NCBI GenBank assembly: GCA_030710605.1
Contig: CP092872.1
Location: 97,722,874 to 97,786,873, forward strand
DNA: 64,000 bases
DNA from: Cordylochernes scorpioides
Lineage: Eukaryota; Arthropoda; Arachnida; Pseudoscorpiones; Chernetidae
Direction: 5' to 3'
In this document: positions 11,236 to 22,917 of the stretch, piece after piece
How positions within the stretch are numbered: the stretch's first letter is position 1
Layout of the letters: the number at the start of each line of letters is the position of its first letter
The notes under the pieces: model-generated
Databases searched by the model: none
Seen by the model: only the letters and a program-made list of their open reading frames with translations
Told to the model about the DNA's origin: nothing
Made by a program: the position numbers and the translations under genes

Positions 11236-11567
11236 AACAATTATCATGGGCATATCTATGTAATGCTTTAATACTATTCCTTCACTTCTAATATTTGTTA
11301 ACACTTATCACACCAATACCTTTATGGATTCGGGGATCACGCAAATGGGAAATTAGATCGTTTGTATTGATCACACACAACAATCAGTGTACCTAAAGTG
11401 ACACCTCTTTCCCTTTAATTGTGTATCGGAATGATGTTTCCTACTCTAGTAGCAAACCTTACTAGTGGTGATAAGGAAAGAGCCACAACACCAAAGTTGG
11501 AAACTTTGTATACAGGTTGATTTGTTGTTTGGATTTGCTGAAATATGATATTGCGACTCATTCTTCA
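11236..11567. other. Downstream intergenic DNA
   Basis: AT-rich sequence between the copy 2 polyadenylation region and the next Helitron. No gene is seen. Confidence 0.4.
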
Positions 11568-12031
11568 TCATATATATAAATATAAAAATGAATGTATGTG
11601 TGTGTGTCCTTCATGCCTGACCAAACCACTCATTGGAACGCCATGAAACTTTGTGAAGTTATTTAGTATAGTACTGGGAAGGTTTCTTGCAAATATAATT
11701 TTTGAAATAACTTTTCGCCTAAAAATAATCAAGATAAATATTCTAATTTATCTGTTATAATTCAACAATCTGCTCTAAATATTATCATGATTACGATGAT
11801 TTTGTAATGTAGAAAATTAGAAAAGGCAAAATTCAGGATGACACGGCAATTTATTTGAGACAAGAATAATGATACAATTCCAAGGCAAGATACTATTCCT
11901 TTAACTTCCAATTACCGAGGGAACCAATTAATATTGATTTTATTCAACTTATCGAGTATTTTTCAAGGGACCGGGAAAAAATGTTCACTTTACTCGAATA
12001 AAACCCGGGCGAAGCCGGGTACATCTGCTAG
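11568..12031 (+). mobile_element. Non-autonomous Helitron
   Basis: The 5' end is slightly altered (TATATATAAATATAAAAATG) but continues with the family sequence CCTGACCAAACCACTCATTG. The 3' end has the CCCGGGCGAAGCCGGG hairpin and CTAG at 12028-12031, followed by T. Confidence 0.75.
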
Positions 12032-12207
12032 TCACTAATAAAGGTTTTAACTAGGGGTGATAAACATAATGCATCGTTCTCATCTATAATTAAAGGGAGA
12101 GGTGCCTATAGGTATTTAAATATCATCCTCCCGAAAAAACTTTATATTATATAATAATCAGTGAAATCTCACCGCCTCTCTTGCAAACCGTTTAATGTTT
12201 ACAAAAT

Positions 12208-12438
12208 ACACTCATGGACAAAACTAAAGGAAGTTGTATCTTTTATCATGTATATCGGGATTCAGACAATAAAAATCTGAAAGATATTACAGTGACTTTT
12301 ATTGAAGACACACGAGATAACCAATTGTTAACAAAATTGGCTTTTTCTTCTAAAAAACAAACAAACAAACAAACAACAAAACAGACGACGAGCGATATTA
12401 AAGACTTTCTACTTTTCCGAGTTTTGTTTTCATGAGTA
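12208..12438 (+). mobile_element. MITE with TACACTCATGGACAAAAC ends
   Basis: A TACACTCATGGACAAAACTA end is matched by an inverted end (GTTTTGTTTTCATGAGTA). The interior contains GATATTACAGTGACTTTTAT. Relatives occur at 16178, 19858, 46603, 47380, 53320, 55081 and 58501. It has no coding capacity and is probably a Tc1/mariner-type MITE (inference from size and TA-flanked ends). Confidence 0.7.
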
Positions 12439-13599
12439 GATGAACCATCATGTAAATTTTTCTGTGTTTCAAAAAAATTAAAATTTTAGCTTGGAATTTA
12501 GTAGGAATAAATTAAATACTTTTTATGTAGTGATAAGAAATTACTTATTGTCAAAATTCGAGGAAACGCTCTCTATGCATTGAAATTTACGCAAAAACCT
12601 ATCGACATCTAGATAAATATCGCCCTGAATAATCTACCGTATAGATTAAATTGTGTTTTCAGTAAGGGTATTGATGTCTTCTCGACTTGAGAAAGAAAAA
12701 TTACAAGAGAAGAAATCACCAGACATCATCTTGAAGAAGGAATTAAAGTTTGCGGGGACGAGTTTCTTTTATTTGTGCTGTATAATCGGCAAGCTTTCGG
12801 ACTTTGACGTCCTTTGACAGGAAACTATCATAAATATATGAAATATATATGGTATTATTTTGTTCTCTTACAAGAATTAAAGTTTCATTGCAATCTAAAT
12901 CAATGAAAATATCAAACATAGAGATAAATACGAGATATTATGTAGTAAAAATGAAGAAAAAGATCTCTGAATCGTTAGTGTTTTTAAACTTATCAAAAAT
13001 GATGAGAAATTACATAAAAGAAATAAGCAGATATGACTGAGAACTCTTCGTTCTTTGAGAGAGAAATTTTGAAATCCACCCAATCTATCAAAATATTATT
13101 TAGACTGAATTTAAGCCAAATCCATTGAAATCTGGCATTGATTGGTAATCATGTTGTAATGCAGTAGCGCCATAGACGTGTCATAGTAAAATTTAGTTAT
13201 ATATGACATGGTTATAGTGGTTACAAATCACTGTTGAATAATTACAGCGGCTTCACCTTCTCTCCACCTAAAATAATCTAATTAAGATAATTAAGTTAAT
13301 AGTCAATTCCTTCTAAATTAAGAGTTCGTTAGTCACGGGCAATTTAGAAAAAGACGCCTAAAGGGGGTTCTTTGCTACTTATTTAAACTAAGGTTTTGAA
13401 TTTATAAGAAAGATGATTCTTAGCAACACACACACGGCAGAGCTTGAAAAAATGTTTTATACTTATTCAAACATACTTGTAACAGGTCATGGTATTCATA
13501 TGGTGTGCAGTTAGAAAATTATCTTATTTTCAATGCATCACATATTTACACGGTTGAATAAAGTTTGACTTATGTATTTATGTCAGAGTTTGGTTTGGC
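12439..13599. other. AT-rich intergenic DNA
   Basis: No recognisable gene. Short frames such as 12849-13040 have no domain and look like chance frames. Confidence 0.4.
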
Positions 13600-13935
13600 C
13601 TCTTACACACACATTTACTTGTGGAATAGGGGGTAGGTGAAAGGGTAATCTAAACCGTTGGTTTTCGACAGCTATGACCCTGGATCGAAATCCGCATTGG
13701 GCACTTTTTTTTTTATTAAAAAAATGCTCCAATGGATCCATTCTTGCAAAACTCCAACCCCACCAGCGAGTGCAAGTAACCAAAACGGGGCTCTGTCAGA
13801 TTTGTAAGTATAAAGGTCGAACTGCTTTTAACATGTGTAGACATGTGGTGAACTTACAGTAAAAAGCAGTCGCCAACTTCTACCTACCATGATTATCATG
13901 GCCTGTATCACGTGTAATAAGGTTAATAATAATAA
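13600..13935 (+). repeat. tRNA-derived SINE
   Basis: The head includes GGTAATCTAAACCGTTGG and a box-B-like GGATCGAAATCCGC. The body has TTTGTAAGTATAAAGGTCGA and CAGTCGCCAACTTCTACC, and the tail is (TAA)n at 13921-13936. The body matches the copy at 43862-44150. Confidence 0.6.
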
Positions 13936-14549
13936 TAAAAACTTGTGGAGTTGAAATTGTGAAGAATAGGTGGACGTTCCTTGGATATTATTCTGAGCGA
14001 TGTGTGGGATTAGATATTTGGTCCTAGTTTTAAGAAATAAAGTCTCTTAAGAATTTAATGTGAGGCGGCCTATGAGATTGTTTTTAGTATCTTGTTATGG
14101 ATTAGGTTTTGAGTCAGAGAGAGAGATTGATATTGAAACTACTTTATTACACACGTTTATAGATTTAATAGGTTTAAATACAGAATAAATATATGAATAA
14201 AAATAAGATTTTTATCAATGATAAATACAAAGGTACTAGGAAAGTTTTGCAATACCCTCCAACCCATGCGTCCATGTGGGTACGAGTTCAAAATTGTTAA
14301 GCCCTGTTTATATTTGAACGGTTGACAAAATTTGATTTTCTAGCTGTTATTATTCTTTGAACTGAGGAGTGAAAAATATTAAGAATGTCTACCTGGCACA
14401 AAATTTGATATTGAGCGAATTTGAGATATAACTTTGAACGCGATTTGGGCATTGAATAATGTTTGCAAGAAATAACTTCTGTACTGAGAAATGTTTGTAC
14501 ACATTGTACTACCATATTCAGGTGATATCGTGAGTTTCAGCGAGGAAAA
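13936..14549. other. AT-rich intergenic DNA
   Basis: Nothing recognisable apart from short simple-sequence tracts such as a GA-rich run near 14117. Confidence 0.4.
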
Positions 14550-15400
14550 TATGGCATAGAGACGCGCCAAGGTCAGGACCTCCAGCTTCGTCAGTTAATG
14601 AGGAAAACATCGCTGCTGTCAAGATATTATTGGAGACTGATCGACATATAACTCATCCCCAGATAGAGGAGAATTTAGACATTCCTGAAAAAGAAATTTA
14701 TTCCATTCTGCAGGACCATCTGAAAGTAAGTGAAGTTTGTTCCCTATGGGTTTCTCATTCCTTAACTGATGAGCAGATGACTCGACATGTTCCATGGTGC
14801 CGAGAGGTACTCCAAAAGTTTGTTAATGGATCATCTTGTTATGTCAATAGAATCATAACAAGTTATTGAACTCGGCTTCATTATCTTGATGTGCCTATTA
14901 AAGCCCAGAACAAAGTTTGGATCTTTGATGTACTGTACTAAAATCCAGATCTATTGAGAATAAAATGTTTGCGGTATTATTTACTGCCAGAGGAGTTGTG
15001 AGTCGTGGGGTACTGGAAATTCAAAAGACAACTGAGGAATGCATTACTAAGTTAAGTCCAAACTCAAGGACTGACACATGGCTGTTCCACCATGACAATG
15101 CTCCAGCTCACCGTTCGAAGATCTGCGACGATTATTTGGCATGTACTGGACTAAAATTGTTGGAGCATCCTCCCTACAGTCCAGACTTCGCACCTTGCGA
15201 CTTTGCCCTCTTCCCTCACGTGAAGAATAGACTAAAAGATTGACGCTTTTTCTGCGATGAAGATCTTTTTGAGGCATGGATGACGACAGCTCCCTGAGGA
15301 AACGTGGAAGAGTAGGTTTGATGACTGGTTTCGAAGAATGGAAAAGTGTATTGATTATAGTGGCAAATATTTTGAAAGATTGTAATTAATAAAGTAATAT
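14550..15400 (+). pseudogene. Degenerate mariner transposase
   Basis: Fragments of a mariner-family transposase are visible in several frames. An N-terminal helix-turn-helix stretch near 14580-14860 includes ITHPQIEENLDIPEKEIYSI. A catalytic-core part near 15060-15240 includes TWLFHHDNAPAHRS and PPYSPDFAPCDFALFPHVK, which carry the second and third acidic residues of the D,D34D triad. The region between has lost the first catalytic motif, and a stop follows at about 15241. No terminal inverted repeats were identified. It is an old, inactive copy unrelated in detail to the mariner at 21071-22390. Confidence 0.75.
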
Positions 15401-16177
15401 TGTAAAACTTTTATAATGCCTTATGTATATGAATGAAATAAATATAAATATATAAAACAACATGCATATATATTTGCAAGATATTCTCTCTCATTGGTTT
15501 GATATTGGAAAGACTTCGCCAACGGTGGACTGCAAGACGTCAGCATCAGCGTGGTGCAAGCTGTACCTATATGATTAGATATATTTTGGTCCCAGAGGCT
15601 TCTTGAGAAATCAAGAAACGGGCGTTCAAGGACAAATTTGCGTAAATACGCTGTAAATATAGAATTTATAATACTAGTTGCTCTATTTGAAGGGCTTGTT
15701 AGCTCGATGTATAGCGAAATAATTTGTGCAAAAAACTTAGCCCTGGATGCTTTTTGATATTATTAAACAATATTGTTTTACAATCTCTATATAATAAAGA
15801 ATAATTTTCAACTAAAAAAGATTAGACTCGAGAAATCGCAATCAATGTTAGGGATTATAATTTTTAGTTAAATTTTGATTTTTTATTTCTCTAGGCATAC
15901 TAATTGAACAAACAGGTATCTTAGAATTTCATTTTAATATCTAAAGTTTCAAAACTGAAATTTGGTTACCAGTGAGGTATGTGTTTAGTTAAAATAAACA
16001 TCTCGTAAATAGAGAGCTTCCTCCCTAGTCAAAATAAAAGGTAAACGCCATCTATTGACAGCAATTCTAGCAATTTTGATCAGTGTTAAATTCAAATAGT
16101 AATTTATAATCTCCCAACTAAATTATTCATAAATTACAATTAACCTATTTTTTATGTTAAAAAATATATTTATGCAT
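15401..16177. other. Intergenic DNA with a dispersed repeat fragment
   Basis: 15490-15625 resembles the repeat at 2990-3307 (GATATATTTTGGTCCCAGAG, then a TCTTGAGAAATCAAGAAA palindrome). The rest is AT-rich with no gene seen. Confidence 0.4.
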
Positions 16178-16420
16178 ATACATTCATGGATGAAACTTAA
16201 GAAAGTTGAACCTTTTTGCATGTTAATCGGGATTCAAAAAATAACTCTGAAAGATATTTGATACAAAGTAACCTTTATTGAAGACACACGAAATAAACAA
16301 GTGTGAACAAAATCACTTTTGTCTCCTTATGATTAAAATATAAAACTCCCTTAAATTTTGCCAATGATTGAAGATAATTTTCTACCCTATTTTGAGCATA
16401 TGTTTTCCCCAAGGGTGTAT
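16178..16420 (+). mobile_element. MITE, diverged copy
   Basis: It starts ATACATTCATGGATGAAACT, has the family interior (GTTAATCGGGATTC, TTATTGAAGACACACG) and ends in a diverged inverted end near 16400-16420. Confidence 0.55.
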
Positions 16421-16545
16421 TTTTCACATATTAAAGAGGCGTAGCTATTGTAGAATATCGATGTAAATTTCGTCCATGTGTATCGGAATGAAGTTCTCCG
16501 ATGTAGATTGACATATCTTGTATCGTCTTATAATAAGTTGTCCAA

Positions 16546-16712
16546 TGAGAGTTAAGGAATGCAACCAATCGACCTCTGAGAGTGGAATTAACCCTAATAT
16601 TCTTCAGTGGAATGTAGGGACAATCAGGGCCATGGTACCAAATCATTTATCCACCAGTCCTAGTGTTGTATATAACTGGAGTCAGTTTACAGTAGCATTC
16701 ATACCTACAGCC
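16546..16712 (+). promoter_or_regulatory. Promoter of cuticle gene copy 3
   Basis: The conserved block (AACCAATCGACCTCTGAGAG, GGACAATCAGGGCCATGG, GTACCAAATCATT) leads to TATATAA at 16669 and CAGTAGCATTC, with the start codon at 16713. Confidence 0.8.
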
Positions 16713-18036
16713 ATGTTCTCTAAGGTAAGTAGCAACCGACGGATGAGACTTAAACACTTGAATAATTCAAGGTATAGAGATTTTTATCTTACAAATAATT
16801 ATTATAAAATTATTTCAAAATGAATTTTCACAAATATTTGGTAAATATTATAGAAATTCCTTTAAATGCCAATAAAACACATAAAAAATCAAAATAATTT
16901 TAGTAAAAATCGTTAAGTGTCTGTGGTGCTTTCTTTGACAGGTCCGTATGTTCGGAGCGCTAGCTAGGAGAAGTAAACCTTGTGAGGCTATGCAAATTAA
17001 AATAATTTAGTGAGTAGTATAATACTGTTAAACTCATATATGTCTACGATTTATTTTACAATTCAAAATAAATTTGATACTTTTAAATTAAAAAATACAA
17101 GTACACATGAACTATATTTTTCTTTAAAAATTGAAATAATGATTAAACAAACCTACTCGACTGTTTGATATATAGAGAGAATGGCATTCTTGTAATATTG
17201 GATTGTATAAAACTATTTTTTTGCCAATATTTCGGTTGGCTAAACGCCAACCTTTGTCAAAGTATTACATTTCGAATAACCAAACTCAAGCGCTTCTTAG
17301 TTTGAAATGTAAGTTGTTAATGTGGAAGAGGTGATTTGCCATTAAATCGAACGTACTTTATAGTCAAACTCTAATTTTCTTTATTTCTTGTGTCGTACAG
17401 TTGGTAGTTCTCTTCTTCCTGGCAGCTGTGGCCCTCGCCTTGCCTTTCCACCACCATCATCACGATGATCACCATCATCATCATGTAAGTATAATAACAA
17501 AGAAATTAATTAAAGACATTGTAATATGAAAATAGGATTATTTATATGTCTCTCAAAATATTTTCAAGCTAACTACTGAATATATTCTATTGCTGTGTCA
17601 GCACGCCCACCCGTACCACTTCGGCTACCACTCCCCCGACCACGGCGGACACCACTACCGCAAGGAGTCCGGGGACGGCCACGGCGGAGTCCACGGCTCC
17701 TACGGCTACGTGGACGCCCACGGCATCAAGCGGCACGTGGACTACGTGGCGGACCACCACGGCTTTCGTGCCCACGTCAAGACCAACGAGCCGGGGACCG
17801 CTGACCAGGATCCCGCTGCTGTTCACCTAGAACACCACGGTCATCATGGTCATCATCACGGCCATCATCATGATCACCACCATGGTCATCATCATGGTCA
17901 TCACCATGGTCATCATCATGGTCATCACCACGGCCACCACGAGCATCATCATGGTCATCACCATGGTCATCACCACGGTCATCACCACGGCCACCACGAG
18001 CATCATCATGGTCATCATCACGGTCATCATTTTTAA
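16713..18036 (+). CDS. Histidine-rich RR-type cuticular protein, copy 3
   Basis: Exons 16713-16724 (MFSK), 17401-17484 and 17602-18036 join in phase 0 to give 176 residues, the longest of the complete copies. The signal peptide is MFSKLVVLFFLAAVALA. Exon 2 ends HHHHHDDHHHHH, one His more than in the other copies. Exon 3 holds the Rebers-Riddiford chitin-binding domain, the KTNEPGTADQDPAA extension and an expanded His-Gly tail in which two HHGHHEHHHGHH-type segments appear to be an internal duplication. The protein is predicted to be secreted and chitin-bound, with metal affinity inferred from His density. Intron 1 is 676 nt and includes a palindromic MITE half (17200-17290, GGCTAAACGCCAACC) and the conserved element at 16925. 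AATAAA lies at 18169. Confidence 0.92.
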
Positions 18037-18174
18037 GAAATTAATCTGCTACTATTAATTAATCATATTGTCTATTCTGGTTGATGAGAGATGAACCATT
18101 CAGTTTAACTTACTTCTCGACTTTTACCTACCTATATATGAAAAACTACACTGTACTTTATTATTGACAATAAA

Positions 18175-19439
18175 CAACATGCTATCTCTATGTTATGTTT
18201 CTCTTTCCCATTTTATCACTTCCAATATTTTTAATACTTGAAATACTATTTTTGGAAAAGCTGTTTCAATTATTTTATTATTTTATTTTTATGGCAACAA
18301 AATTTAGAAAATTTACTAAAATTGAGTCCTTCCTTCAACACCTTTTGATGATGTCTGGTAATCTTTTCAATATTGGTAACCTATATTTGAAGTATTTCCA
18401 ATCTAAAATCGAAATGGAATTTTCTCTGCTTTGTTTTGTGAAATTTACCAGTACATCTTTTAAAGCAATACTCAAATAAAATAGAAATCAGATATTATGT
18501 TTCAACCTTTTAAAAATATTGGCATACTTAAATACTTCAGTTTTTTATCCATCCTCTGTTTTTCACAAAAGAAATCTCAAAAAATATATCAAGCACATAC
18601 AGGTGAAAATTATATTTAGTTCAAAAAACCTATATATGGTGAAGTGAAATTTGAACACAAATCTGGGGGCTCTTGGTCAAAATATTCAAGAGTTTGAATA
18701 GCGTTCTATATGGGTAATAAGAAGGAAATTGTTTTTAAAAAAATAGATGTTAAAAATAAAGGTGATGTTATATAGAATATATTTTAATTAATTTTAATGA
18801 AACATAACTTATTTATTAACAAAGTGTTCGATTTTTTTTCGAATAAAACATAAAAGGCAATTAGTTAGATCACAATAATTGTAAAAAAACAAATATTATA
18901 AGAAAATTTTGAAATATTCATTTTTATATTCTTTTGTGAAAGATTCTGTCATTATTTTTTAGGAGAAAGCGTGATAAGGAAGTTATTTTCAGATATATTT
19001 TCAAACATTTGTTCATGTAATATGTTAATAAGATTATTGGAAGTTAATTTATTGCTTTATTATTTATAGTCTTTGTTAAGGTTTTTTTGTCCTTAACGAA
19101 AAAGGCCGTACTTCAGAGGACTGTATAGGTTTTCAAACTTCCCAGACGACACCCCAATGGTGATTCCAATGCCTCAGCCAAAGAGAGAATAAAGCACGAC
19201 CAAGAACTATTCACACACTTTATTAAAAAAAACTCAATTATATACAAAGATAGTCAGCGGTCAATATTTACATAATCACAGAAAAATTAATAAATAAAAT
19301 AATATCTTAGAAAACTCAACAGTCTTGGTAATGAATGAAACTGTCCTATGGGCCTTTTGGTATCTTTTATAGCTCCTCAACTCTCTCTATGTTCAACTCA
19401 TATTTGATTATGAAAATTCGAAACTATTATAGACGCATA
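18175..19439. other. AT-rich intergenic DNA
   Basis: No gene recognised. A frame at 18195-18479 is Phe/Leu/Lys-rich without any domain and is probably chance. Confidence 0.4.
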
Positions 19440-19857
19440 TGATTCTTTTAAAAATAAACAATTTCTACTGCCCTTACTGCAATGGAAAATTAATGGGAGG
19501 GCCTGGCTTATCAGTGTTGAACCCTCCCAGTGGTTTCGACAGTTTAATCTACCATACCGCTGTTATATTGCATTTTTTAATTTTACTTTTATGATGATGA
19601 TGATAGCGCTAATGCATCATATTTGAAAATGTTTGGTGGAAATATCTCTGGCAGTAAAAATGAACAATACTCAGATCTGAAATGTGTAAAAAGAAAGCGG
19701 GCTGTTAACGCATTACAAAATTGATATATTTTGAATCACAAGACTACATTTCAGATGGGGAACTATAAGAATTTGCATAAAACACACGTGAAAATTGGTT
19801 GAGAATGATATTTTTATTAAGTAAATATTCAGTAGTGGAGGAGTGTGCGAAATGTTT
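19440..19857. repeat. Fragment of palindrome-family repeat plus flank
   Basis: 19440-19570 carries GGGAGGGCCTGGCTTATCAG, TTGAACCCTCCCAGTGGTTT and CCATACCGCTG. These match, after divergence, an arm of the 735-bp palindrome at 54092-54826 and a fragment at 38790-38960. The remainder is AT-rich without features. Confidence 0.5.
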
Positions 19858-20220
19858 CACACTCATGGACAAAACATAGGAAGTGGAAAATCGTTGATAT
19901 TGCCGGTTGTCTATTTTTTTTAAAGGAAACAGAGCAATTTTAGTTCACACTTGTTTATCTAGTGTGTCTTCATTAAAGGACACTGTGTATCAAATATATT
20001 TTCAGAGTTATTGAGTTTGAATCCCGATATATATGCTAAAAGACATAACTTTCTTGAGTTTTGTCCATGAGTGTACTCTTAGAGTTATTTTCCAGATATA
20101 TACATGCTAAAAGGTACAAGTTCATTGAGTTTGTCCATGAGTGTATCTTTCAGAGTTATTGTCCCGATATATAAACGATAAAAGGTACAACTTTCTTAAG
20201 TTTTGTCTATGAGTGTACTC
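19858..20220 (-). mobile_element. MITE with repeated terminal segments
   Basis: The left end is ACACTCATGGACAAAACATA. On the right, GTTTTGTCCATGAGTGTA-like inverted ends occur three times (near 20064, 20127 and 20197), each preceded by a family segment. This is the reverse-orientation counterpart of the tandem array at 47380-47845. Confidence 0.65.
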
Positions 20221-21070
20221 TAAGGTCCCGTTTCCTCAAAGTAGAACAATCCCTGTCTGGCATCTCCACATGGCAAAGGGTAGAAAACGCTCCAGGGAGA
20301 CTAAGGCAGGAGAGAAGAGACCGGGATAAGCCTTCAACCCCAACCTGATATGTAGGAAGTCACTCATCTATCTTTAAGTAGGAAAAACTTCAATATAAAG
20401 ACGGATTAAGCTGGTATTATATCAACGTCATATGGATTCAGAGATTATCGAGGAAGCACCATTTCCCCCCATTAAAATCTTCAATGAATGGACCAACAGA
20501 ACAACACATTACCACCAGACTATGGCTGTAGCTTGATCTCCTGATTGAGCCTGATTGAACAACAAAAACAAAAACAAGTTTTAAAACACTCCAAGTTTAC
20601 AATATAATTTGTGTACCAAAAAGATATAGGTTGTAATTAAGGCCAACACCTCCTAAAAGGAAGGCAATCTCTAACGTCAAAGAAAGGCAAAAACTATATT
20701 GGCCGGCTCTATAATTTAGCTCATTGGTCGGTGACATAGCCATTTCTTTCTTGGAATATTGTTTTAGGACAAAGCCCTTGTAGATACAGTTCAGGGCTTG
20801 ATTTCATGAAATCTTCCCAAATTGCTTAAAAATTAGTTTAGCTTGTGAGTGCCTACGTCAATTCTATGGCAAAAACAGGGATAGAAATTTTGTCATTAGG
20901 AATAATTAATCTATAAAATGAAATGAAAATTCTCCCATCAAAATAGACAATAAAATCGATGCCTTTCTATTGCCTTCCTCTGTATTCTTGCAGACTCTGA
21001 ATTATAAAAATACAATTTCTCTTTTCAACATCAATTTATTCCTGACGAGTATTACATCTATATCTATATA
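20221..21070. other. Intergenic DNA
   Basis: No recognisable gene or repeat end. Composition is slightly less AT-rich at 20221-20560, but no coding signal is clear. Confidence 0.35.
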
Positions 21071-22390
21071 CAAGGTGCGTTCATTAATTTCCAGGACTGC
21101 TCTGTATCTTTGAAAAAATAAAACAAATAAAAAACTAATTTAATATTTTTCAGAATATGCCCCTCCTGCCTCAATACACCTGTTCCATCTTTTTTTCCAA
21201 TTGTCGAAGCAGGAGATAAAATCACTTTTTGAGAGGCTCCTCAAGGTTGCCTTCGATTCAGCCTGTATCATATCAACATTGTCAAATTTCCTTTCTTTTA
21301 ACTTCATTTTCAATTTAGGATAGAGGAAAACGTTTTTGGGGGCTAATTCGGGGGAATAGGGTGGATGAGGGATCTGTATGGTTGAATGCTTGGCCAAGAA
21401 CTGCAAAACAACATGGGCTGTGTGCGGCCGCGCATTATCGACGTGAAGTATCCAGTCATTGTTTTGCCATCTTTCAGGTCTTTTAAGGCGCACTGCCTCC
21501 CTTAAGCGCCTCATTATCCCCAAATGAACCTCTTGATTAATTTTACGTCCGAAAGGAATAAATTCATGGTGAACCAAACCATTAATATCAAAAAATGTAA
21601 CAAGCAATGTCTTGACTTTGAATTTTGTAAATCTTGCCTTTTTGGGTTTCGGTTCCCCTCTTTCAATCCATTGGCTGGATTGACGTTTGGTTTCCGGGTC
21701 ATACTGATACACCCATGTCTCATCCCCGGTAATGAATTTTTGCATCCATTCTGGATCGGTCCGAGTCATTTCAACCATGTTTTTGCAGACATCCATTCTA
21801 ACCTTCTTTGTTCCTCTGTTAGAATCTGGGGAACAAATTTTGAAGACGTCCGGATCATGTCCAAATCTTTTGTTACTATTTGATGACACAGTCCTACAGA
21901 TAGTCCAGTCTCTGAAGATAAGTCTTTAATAGAAATTCTTCTGTTAGATTTAATTAATTCCTTTAATTTGAGCTTGTTTTCCTCGCAACGTAATGATCTT
22001 GGACGCCCAGTATGCTGATCATCGTTTACCTTTTCCCGACCTTTTAGGAAGCGTGAAAACCATTCAAAGGTTCTTGAACGGGATGAAGCTGCATCGCCAA
22101 AAGCTTCTTTAATCAATTCATACGTCTCAGTAGCACTTTTTTTTCAATTTAAAACAAAACTTAATGCAGATTATCTGCTCTTCCAAAATGGCCATTTTAA
22201 AATTAGAAATGCGAACCTTACAAGGAATTTTTTTGTTCTATTTTTAGATCGGCGCGTGCCCCACGAGACTCGTGCTTTCAGTCAGGTGTGGTTGAATGTC
22301 CAATATTCAACTCTGCATAAATATTTTTTCTTTAGCTTTTTTATTTATTTTATTTTTTGACCAGTCCTGGAAATTAATGAACGCACCTTG
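21071..22390 (-). mobile_element. Mariner transposon with perfect 29-bp TIRs
   Basis: Perfect 29-bp terminal inverted repeats (21071-21099 and 22362-22390; outer end CAAGGTGCGTTCATTAAT) are flanked on both sides by TA. The 1320-bp length is normal for mariner. The transposase inside is on the minus strand and broken. The right end lies only 7 nt from the LTR of gypsy-1. Confidence 0.9.
21140..22195 (-). pseudogene. Mariner transposase, frameshifted, third catalytic Asp replaced
   Basis: The start is ATG at 22195 (MAILEEQIICIKFCF). An N-terminal paired-type DNA-binding region (SATETYELIKEAFGDAASSR, HTGRPRSLRCEENK) is followed by the catalytic domain with GDETWVYQYD and HVDNARPHTA as the first two acidic positions. 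At the third, family members usually have APCD, but here it is APKNVFLYPKLK, so the final Asp is Asn. Two frame breaks are visible, one in an eight-A run near 22140 and one near 21800. The enzyme would be inactive even with the frame intact. Confidence 0.85.
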
Positions 22391-22397
22391 TATATAT

Positions 22398-22760
22398 TGT
22401 TGCACCAAGTTGAAGCTTTGCAGGGTCGTCGGCCTTGGTTTCTTCCTTCTTGGTGTTATATACGTTTCCCGAGCGGGTCTCCATATTAAAAGTAAATAAA
22501 TAAAATTAAATAAAAATAAATTACCTTTTAAAGTTATTGTGTTTATTTATTCTTGTCTTCCTCGTAGGTTGCGATCCGCAGTCTTCGTCTAGGTCCTCTC
22601 CCGCTCCAATCAGCATAAAAGATATATGTACAATAAATATTTAAAAATGAGTGAAACTATAAAAAGGAATGATGCTAATCTAAATATTCTGTTTTAAATA
22701 AATATTAAATATCATAGAATATTTTGAATAAATGTAAGGCGCATTAAAATTGATGTAACA
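22398..22760 (-). repeat. 3' LTR of gypsy-1
   Basis: On the minus strand it runs TGTTACATC...GGTGCAACA, 363 bp, TG...CA bounded. It matches the split right-hand LTR with scattered substitutions. It contains the pol stop (22744-22746) and a copy of the first 28 or so gag codons. Confidence 0.88.
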
Positions 22761-22917
22761 CTTCCCCCTCTCCAGAGGTTGTCACGTCCTCGTGAATGAC
22801 CTCATCCATTCTCTCATAATAAGGCTTGATTCTTGAAACATGAACTATCAGAGGGTCTTGGCCCGGATTATCTTTCGGTTCTATTAGATAATTGACGCTA
22901 GACATCTTTTTTAATAT

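Noticed and set aside
17595-17804. Pro/Arg-rich frame on the + strand over exon 3 (also 35535, 43205, 59707)
   Set aside because: Out-of-frame reading of exon 3; the splice sites and signal peptide support the His-rich frame.
17587-17826. Conserved antisense frame of ~79 codons over exon 3 in every cuticle copy (also 10727, 35527, 43248, 59687)
   Set aside because: It is a shadow of the GC-rich, codon-biased sense strand; its conservation follows from exon 3 and it has no own start context or domain.
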